Source of the DNA: Dillenia suffruticosa
Taxonomy: Eukaryota; Streptophyta; Magnoliopsida; Dilleniales; Dilleniaceae
NCBI GenBank assembly: GCA_033439265.1
Contig: JAVTVX010000013.1
Span: 18,332,500-18,396,499, forward strand
Direction of reading: 5' to 3'
Length of the DNA stretch: 64,000 nucleotides
Shown: positions 57,801-64,000 of the stretch, piece by piece
Numbering within the stretch: the stretch's first letter is position 1
How the letters are laid out: every line of letters starts with the position of its first letter
The notes under the pieces: generated by a model
The model's input: only the letters and a program-made list of their open reading frames with translations
Databases searched by the model: none
Told to the model about the DNA's origin: nothing
Made by a program: the position numbers and the translations under genes

Positions 57801-60800
57801 GGGAAGAACAATAAGGGTGAGCCGCCTGTACTTACCCGATTACAAGGTGTGAAGAGGGCAACCTCAGTTTCAGTTGGTGAGACACACTTGCTAATTGTTG
57901 GCTCACTATATCATCCTGTCTATCCTTCTAGTAAGGCAAAAAACCCTCAGAAACCAAAAACAAAGGTTCCTAATGAATATGAAGAGCTAGATGAAGGTTT
58001 TATGTTTAATGATATGGAATCTGACAAAACCATAGAAACAATAGACAATGAAGATCACAACAAGTCCATTCCGAGCTTGAAAAGCCTTTGTGAGAAAGTG
58101 GCAACAGAGTATTTGGTGGAGCCACAAAATGCGATATCGCTGCTTGAAATAGCTGATTCATTGGGAGCAGATGATCTCAAGAAACATTGTGAGGTATGTT
58201 GAATTTGACTGGTTAAGAAAATTGTAGATTTCAACTAATTAATGTGTGCAAAAAGCTTCAAGCTTTATTCATTTACATCTTGTGGACATGGCTAACAAGT
58301 TTTGCACATGTCATTGGAGTGCCCGATGACTGTTGATATAAAGTTGTCCAAGATAGCCATGTGTGTGCTTCATTGGCCTTTCTTTTGGCCTACTTTTTTG
58401 AACTCTATTTAACACATTGTTAATGGCGCTTTTGCTACTACGGTACTTGCATTGCGCTACTGCCACTACTACCACTACGGTACTTGCATTGCAGCTAGCT
58501 TGTTTGGGGTGACTGTTCTCCTGGTAATGGTAGTCCTTTGTTGCATGGACACTCTAGAAATTAGTGAATATGTTGCATAGACACTCTACAAATGGCACTT
58601 CTACCACTATGGAACTCTATTTAACACAGCTAAAATGAGTTCTAATAGCATGGCATGAAATTAAATGCATCTACATTGTGCTACTACTACTACTACTGCG
58701 GTACTGGCATTGCAGCTAGCTTGTTTTGGGTGACTGTTCTCCTGGTAATGGTAGTCCTATGTTGCATAGACACTGTAGAAATTAGCGAATATGTGTCATG
58801 GTCATGTGAGATATCTTTGGACACGGCATGATAACACACTTCATGACTTACTAGTGTATAATTCTATTGGTTTCTTGAATCACTGTTTCCTGTTGTGCCC
58901 CATATCCTATGTTTATTCCTGTGCTTCATTTTGGTAGCCTCTTTAATTGCAACAAACTTGTAGCAAACTTGTCCAAGCTTAGCAATGATTTTGAAACACT
59001 GTTTGATAATATGTGTGAAAGGAGGACAACTAATACAATGCAAATGTCTTGTTAATTCTAGTCATCTTCCACTTCTATGCAGGATATGGCTATTCGGAAC
59101 CTAGATTACATTTTCACAGTTGCATCAAATACCGTTGCGAATGCGTCGTTAGATGTCCTGGCTAATCTTGAGAAAATGTTGGATCTGAGGTCATCCGAGC
59201 CCTGGAGTTACCGTCGGCTCCCAACTGCAACTGCTACTTTCCCTGTAGTTGTTGATAGTGAGGAGGAGTGTGAGAGCGAATCTTTGAGGAGGACTAGGGA
59301 CAGCCATGCAGAGGATTTCAATTTAAGGGAAGAAGGGGATCAGAGACTGGACTGCTTTCTTCAGTCCAGGGATGATCAAAATAATGTTGCTTATAAGCAA
59401 GTCCGAGCATTACGGAAAAAGTTGCAGCAAATTGAAATTCTTGAAACAAAGCAATCAAATGGTCATCCTCTTGATGACCAGCAGATTGCAAAGCTTCATA
59501 CTAAATTGGCTCTTGAGAGATCGCTTGCTGAGCTAGGTGTTCCTCTGGACACAGCACAAACAAATGCTCAAGAGTTTCAGGATGGAAAAGACAGTAAAAA
59601 GGGAGAGCCATCAAAAAAACAAAGGAGAAAGAGCAAGCATAAGGCAGCACAAGTTGAAATTGCTTCTGGTACTGGTGGAATGATGCAGGAAACAATCCTC
59701 GTAAAAGGCTTCTTGGACATTGAGCTCTCTCAAGCATCCACACTAAAGGTGAGGTTGCATAGTCTTATGTCTTCAGATTGTTTGTTGATGAATTCATACC
59801 TCGCATCAGTGCTTTTCATTGTTATTCCAGATGATAATTGTTTTGTTTCTTTCTGATAAAATATAAAGGCTGAAGTTTTTGGAAGAGAAAAAACAGAAAA
59901 CTTCCTATCTTTAAATTGTTCTCCTCAAATTCCTACCATTAAGTTTAAGATCAGCTAGAACATGGGATACTAAACTTGTGGATTATTGGAGGAAATAACA
60001 AATAATTAATGAAAATCTTAAAATTCCTGATATGCCATCTGACAGGAGGAAGTTCCTGAGATTGAGTCGTTTGAGGCTGATCAAGTGAAGAAGGACTCCC
60101 CTCAGAGCATCCAGAAAATGGACAATTTGGGCTTCCAGAAGAGCAGGAGCCCAACAACAGCATCCAAGAAGAAGAACAGGAAGGGTGGACTTTCTATGTT
60201 TCTGAGTGGTGCTCTTGATGATAATCCCAAAGAAGTGATCCCTCCACCACCAATGTTGCCATCATCCAAATGTGAAGGTCCTGCATGGGGTGGTGCAAAG
60301 TTTTCAAAGACATTTGCATCATTACGCGATATCCAAGATGAACAAAGCAAAGTGAGGGTGAATCTGATGCCCAGGGGCAAAGAAATGGATGAACACTCAG
60401 AAATTAGGAATGATGGGAAAATCAAGCTGGCTTCCTTTTTACCGTCCACTCCAATTCCTGTTTCTACACCTCACACACACCAGCTGTCTGATGGAGAGAA
60501 AAGCACACCACCTTGGGCTGCCTCAGGAACTCCACCTCTACTTTCTCGTCCTTCTCTCAGGGAGATTCAGATGCAGCAGGTATGCATCTTTTGCTCTTTC
60601 TGGCATCCTTCATTATGTCTGCCTTGTGCACGTTGGCATGTCTGACCTGTATTTCAATCTTAATTGTGATTGAAGAGTGAAGGTGATAAAAGCATTATAC
60701 ATCAAAGTAGTAGTTAATGTCTCTGATGCTCTTTGTTACTCCGTTCCAGTTTACAAACACTTTATTTTCAATCTTAATTGGGGTATACTTTAGAAAAGTG

Positions 60801-61437
60801 AAACTATGCATCTGAAGTATTTTATTAGCATCCATATTTTTGCATTTGTTTCTCTTGGGTCTTTCTGAGGGCATTACATCCTTTGGTTCAAAAACACAAG
60901 GCATATGAGGTATTTTGTTAGCATCCATATTTTTGCATCTCTTAGGTCTTTCCCAGGGCATAACATCCTTCCTTTGGTTCAAAAGCACAAGGCATATGCT
61001 ATCATAATATTCCACATGCACGGTCTTCCTTTCTAAGCTTTATCCTCTATCATTCCTTTCACACCAAAATGGCCTTTGTGCGATATGTATTTGTCATGTA
61101 GATATGGTGTATTTTTACTTTTCTTTTTAAAGTTGAAAAAACTAGATATATGTTTCTTCTAATTGACTCGTACCTGATCCATGTTTTCTGCCTCGCCTTT
61201 TGTTTTCATCAGGGAAAACAACATCAGAGTCTTTCGCATAGCCCAAAAACAAGAACAACTGGATTCTCTGTCTCTACCGGTCAGGGCTCTCCTTCGGAGT
61301 CTGGTGCAATGAACCGCTGGTTCAAGCCAGAGGTCAGCGCACCCTCATCAATTCGCTCAATCCAAATCGAGGAAAGGGCCATGAAGGACCTCAAGCGCTT
61401 CTACAACAGTGTCAAGGTTGTGAAAAATCAGACATAG
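54834..61437 (+). CDS. IBTK: IBtk-like ankyrin-RCC1 protein, 1078 aa
   Basis: Ten coding exons, all joins in frame: 54834-55109, 55380-55557, 55662-55890, 56293-56429, 57044-57333, 57411-57623, 57705-58193, 59083-59748, 60046-60579, 61213-61437. A 5' UTR exon probably ends at 53750 (donor TAG|GTATTT). Ankyrin repeats occupy residues about 26-128 (PFGLTLLHIATWRNHVPIVR; SSLHRALHFGHLAVASVLL). Seven-bladed RCC1 repeats span about 150-495 (ELFSWGSGANYQLGTGN, EVYTWGFGRGGRLGHPE, EVFTWGCNKEGQLGYGT, DVYMWDGKNNKGEP). A BTB/BACK-like helical region follows (about 560-640, ISLLEIADSLGADDLKKHCE), then acidic and basic low-complexity parts with a nuclear-type signal KKQRRKSKHK (about 783-792) and a conserved C-terminus (MNRWFKPE, MKDLKRFYNSVKVV). 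This is the plant counterpart of inhibitor of Bruton tyrosine kinase, in animals a CUL3 adaptor. The plant role is not established by sequence. Confidence 0.95.
58471..58792. repeat. Duplicated 100-bp segment in IBtk-like intron 7
   Basis: 58471-58570 and 58689-58792 share a block from CGGTACTTGCATTGCAG/CGGTACTGGCATTGCAG through GGTGACTGTTCTCCTGGTAA to GAAATTAG, preceded by ACT-rich triplets. The ACT triplet tract probably mediated the duplication. Confidence 0.8.
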
Positions 61438-62419
61438 GACGGCCACATGATGTCTAGAAGATGAGTCTCTTCCAAACAGTGTCTCCTTTTGGTTCTTTTC
61501 TTGATCATCTCTCGATTTTACTTAACAAATTTTTAGTTCCTTGTAAATTGTACAGCTGATCTCAATGTACATTCACCATTTTCAAGTGGTAGGATTGGGG
61601 GGCAGATGCATCAACTTCTCGGGTGATATCAAAGCCTGAAATGGTATAAGGGTTAGCTTGTATCTTAGTTTCAGATTCTCTGGATTAATTTTAACATCTG
61701 TTTAGGATAATCTTCCTTCCTTGGAGAAGTAAAATAACGCAATTCAATTGTATCAATGATAATCAATCAGTGAAACACATTTTAGTTGTTTCAGAAGGTG
61801 ATAATCAATCAGTGATCTTTTCTCTTTTCTCTAAATCTGTGTACTGTTTGGCTTTGAAGCCCTCCAATATGGAGTTTATTTCATTTCTTTTCATCATCGG
61901 TTGGATTGGTAAGGAGTATATGCAAAATACTTAACAGGCCAGTTTTGATCATCTATTGGCTTGATCTTGAAAAGTTTATGAAATTCCATTGTTCCATCGT
62001 CTGTTCATCACATGGGGATCTATCTCCAAAAAAAATCCCTTTGGGGGGGGGGGAGTTAGTTTTGTTCATAAAGCCACATTTGTAGGATGCTAAGTAAAAG
62101 ATGTTAAAAAAATTTTGTTATTATTATTATTATTATTTTGAAACTCTATGGATAGTGAATTGTTTTCTTGTGATTTTTAATTAACAATTAAAAAAAACTT
62201 GTTTATTTGTGCATTTAATTGAAATTATTTAATTTCTCATCTTAAATAATATGTTTATGCTGCAAATCTAATCCAAACGATGAACTGATAGTAATGTATT
62301 TGAATTTGAAGTTCTAATCTATTATACGTTGAAATTTGAAGTTCGGAAACTTTGATGGTTGACTTTGGGTTTTTGTGTTTGAGCAATGGATTGAATATTT
62401 TGTATTTTGTGTATATGAA
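61438..62419. other. 3' UTR of the IBtk-like gene and spacer
   Basis: The first few hundred bases fit a 3' UTR. Then AT-rich spacer with a G run (62044-62053) and a TTA microsatellite (about 62118-62138) up to the Copia LTR. No gene. Confidence 0.6.
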
Positions 62420-63071
62420 TGTCGAAGAAAAACAAAGAAGAAGAGAGTTTAGATTTGTAAAAACGAACTCAATATATTTCTTTGATAATATATCAAATAC
62501 AAATGACAAAAATTAATACAATACTTAAGAATACATGAAAACAATTTTAGAGACTTAATGTCATATTCTAAGACTAGTAGAAGACAAGGTCCAAGATATC
62601 TTACAAGTGAAGAGATGAGACTTATTTATAGTGTAAAAGGAAAAACTAATCGGTAGACACAAAAACTAGCCGGTAGACATAAACCTAAAAACTAACCATT
62701 ATAAATTCTACCCATTCTGTTTTTGTATTTTTGGGTTTCTTTTGGACCTGCTATATAGTCACTTAGGATCTTGATTGGAGGTTCATTTAATGGACTTGAA
62801 GTCTCCTTTGAGTGGGCCGAAGGTGGGCAGTGAATGGGCCTAATTTTGGGCCAAGTTTCTGGACATTTTCTGTTCAGAAATCTGCCTATCTTTCTGCTTA
62901 TTTTGGGCAGCCTTCTTGGGCCATTGTTTGTTTCATTTTGGATTTTTTTTTCTTTCATTTTCTTGGATTTTTGATTGAATTTGCTATCCAAATTGTTGGT
63001 GGATTAGGACTATATATTTGGGAGGCATTCATTCACACATTTCTTGGAATACTTCATCATCATCTTCAACA
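62420..63071 (-). repeat. Probable 3' LTR of the right-edge Copia element
   Basis: On the minus strand it begins TGTTGAAGA (63071 downward) next to the polypurine tract. I place its end at TCTTCGACA (62420), the near-perfect inverted partner of the start. The 652-bp length depends on that choice of end. Confidence 0.6.
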
Positions 63072-64000
63072 CTCCCCCTCAAGTCCAACGAATAGAATTT
63101 CATGGAGTCGTGACTTGGAGAGATAGTGATGGAAGGTTGAGCTTCTTGAGGTTTCTTGGCCTTCTTTTTCTTGTTTTTCTTTTTCTTCTTTTTGGCATTG
63201 TCTTTTTACTCCTCCTCAATGACTTGAGCATTACAAGCTATATGAACATGGCTTATTTGTTGTGTTCTCCCTTACTCCTCAGTTGGAGCTTCGATAGGCA
63301 GATTCAGAGGTGTTTTATCACCTAATTCTGCAAAGTAAAATTTTTTTTCGGCAAATTTTATATCTTTTGACATGTATGCCATATTAGTCTTAAAATTATA
63401 ACAAATATATCTATTTTTTCTTAGATCATATTTTAAGAATATGTACCGTGCTCCATTTATGTAGCAAACACACCCAAATGTCGTAAAATGTTTGAAGTTT
63501 GGTTTGTTATTTCTAATTGTCTCTAATGGAGACTTGTCACTAAGTGATTTTTGAGAAATACGATTGTACAAGTGTATGGCGGTACTAATTACATCACACT
63601 AATATTCATGAGTCATATTTGCATTTTTAAGCAGTGAGTATGCAAACATATGTATTTTTTCCTCATTTACAATGAGCACCTCATTTACAATGAGGTTTTC
63701 CTGACTTATGATTTCTAATATTATGCCATTTTGATTTAAAAAACTTTGAAATTTAGGGTATACAATTTGTCTATCATCCGTTTTTAGTATTTGAATCGAT
63801 ACATTATACACCATAGTGACTAGATAATAGTACTTTCTAAATGTATTATGTACTTGTGTTATGTCTTTAAACATATATATCCAATTGTATTTAGAGAAAT
63901 TATCAATAAATGTTATGATATACTTATATCCTTCTCTAGATATGTAAGGGGTTTCTCTAATATGGCAATGCACATATTTAAATGCATTTAAATTTGGTTT
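62420..64000 (-). mobile_element. Ty1/Copia element, incomplete, runs off the right edge
   Basis: Minus strand. A probable 3' LTR at 62420-63071 is followed (upward) by the polypurine tract TTGAGGGGGAG (about 63072-63082). Copia integrase remnants follow: C-terminal part near 63272-63571 (FTTFGCVCYINGA) and catalytic-core part near 63599-63973 (YIITFIDNFSKYNWIYMFKD). It is broken and incomplete, and of a different family from the other two (different LTR length and sequence). Age cannot be judged without the other LTR. Confidence 0.85.

Noticed and set aside
853-62053. Repeated long G runs (853-864, 3542-3553, near 17679, 24237, 33451, 54321, 62044)
   Set aside because: Isolated homopolymers without G-quadruplex spacing of several runs. 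Lengths may be sequencing-sensitive, and there is no shared context.
1-64000. CRISPR arrays, bacterial operons, organelle DNA insertions, tRNA or rRNA genes
   Set aside because: None seen. Regular repeats are microsatellites, LTRs or leader arrays, and all genes have plant nuclear introns.

Overview
The window is nuclear DNA of a flowering plant, very probably a eudicot. It is AT-rich, the genes have many GT-AG introns, and the protein families are plant ones (an RTM2-type tail-anchored HSP20-like protein, a plant annexin, a BPA1-type RRM protein). Ty1/Copia retrotransposons carry plant-type primer sites, and CT/GA and AT microsatellites are frequent. Nothing bacterial, viral-episomal or CRISPR-like is present. 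I cannot name the species.

Layout. At the left edge (1-2346, minus) is the first exon of an RRM/hnRNP-type gene that runs off the window. The centre is a tandem segmental duplication. Unit A (about 4146-21835) and unit B (about 22193-36198) each carry, in the same order, an HSP20-like gene (+), an unrecognised multi-exon gene (+), an annexin gene (-) and the 5' end of a BPA1-like RRM gene (+). Unit B is the better preserved: its annexin has an open 328-residue frame, and its BPA1-like gene continues past the duplication edge to 50234 for an open 268-residue frame. In unit A the HSP20-like gene is open, the unrecognised gene has lost its 5' part, the annexin is a pseudogene split by a retrotransposon, and only BPA1 exons 1-3 remain. 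At the right is a complete-looking IBtk-type gene (ankyrin + RCC1, 10 coding exons, 1078 codons, 54834-61437, plus). The right edge is the end of another Copia element.

Mobile elements. Two Copia elements of one family lie in opposite orientation: 9655-16687 (+), inside annexin-A exon 1 with target duplication CTCTT, and 41570-48566 (-), inside BPA1 intron 6 with target duplication TAATA. Both have near-identical LTR pairs (about 1-1.4% apart by eye), thoroughly decayed interiors and a strikingly GC-rich leader. A third, incomplete Copia element of another family occupies 62420-64000 (-).

Reading of the history: a block with four genes duplicated in tandem, with its right breakpoint inside BPA1 intron 3. 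The units diverged by several percent or more; unit A lost segments between short repeats, gained a short SINE-like insertion, and later received a Copia element that broke its annexin. The genes share no evident pathway. HSP20/RTM2-type, annexin and BPA1-type proteins are all linked in the literature to membranes or stress, but the clustering here is explained by duplication and chance, not by an operon-like logic.

Exon boundaries were deduced by eye from GT-AG signals and frame continuity. Divergence figures are hand counts.
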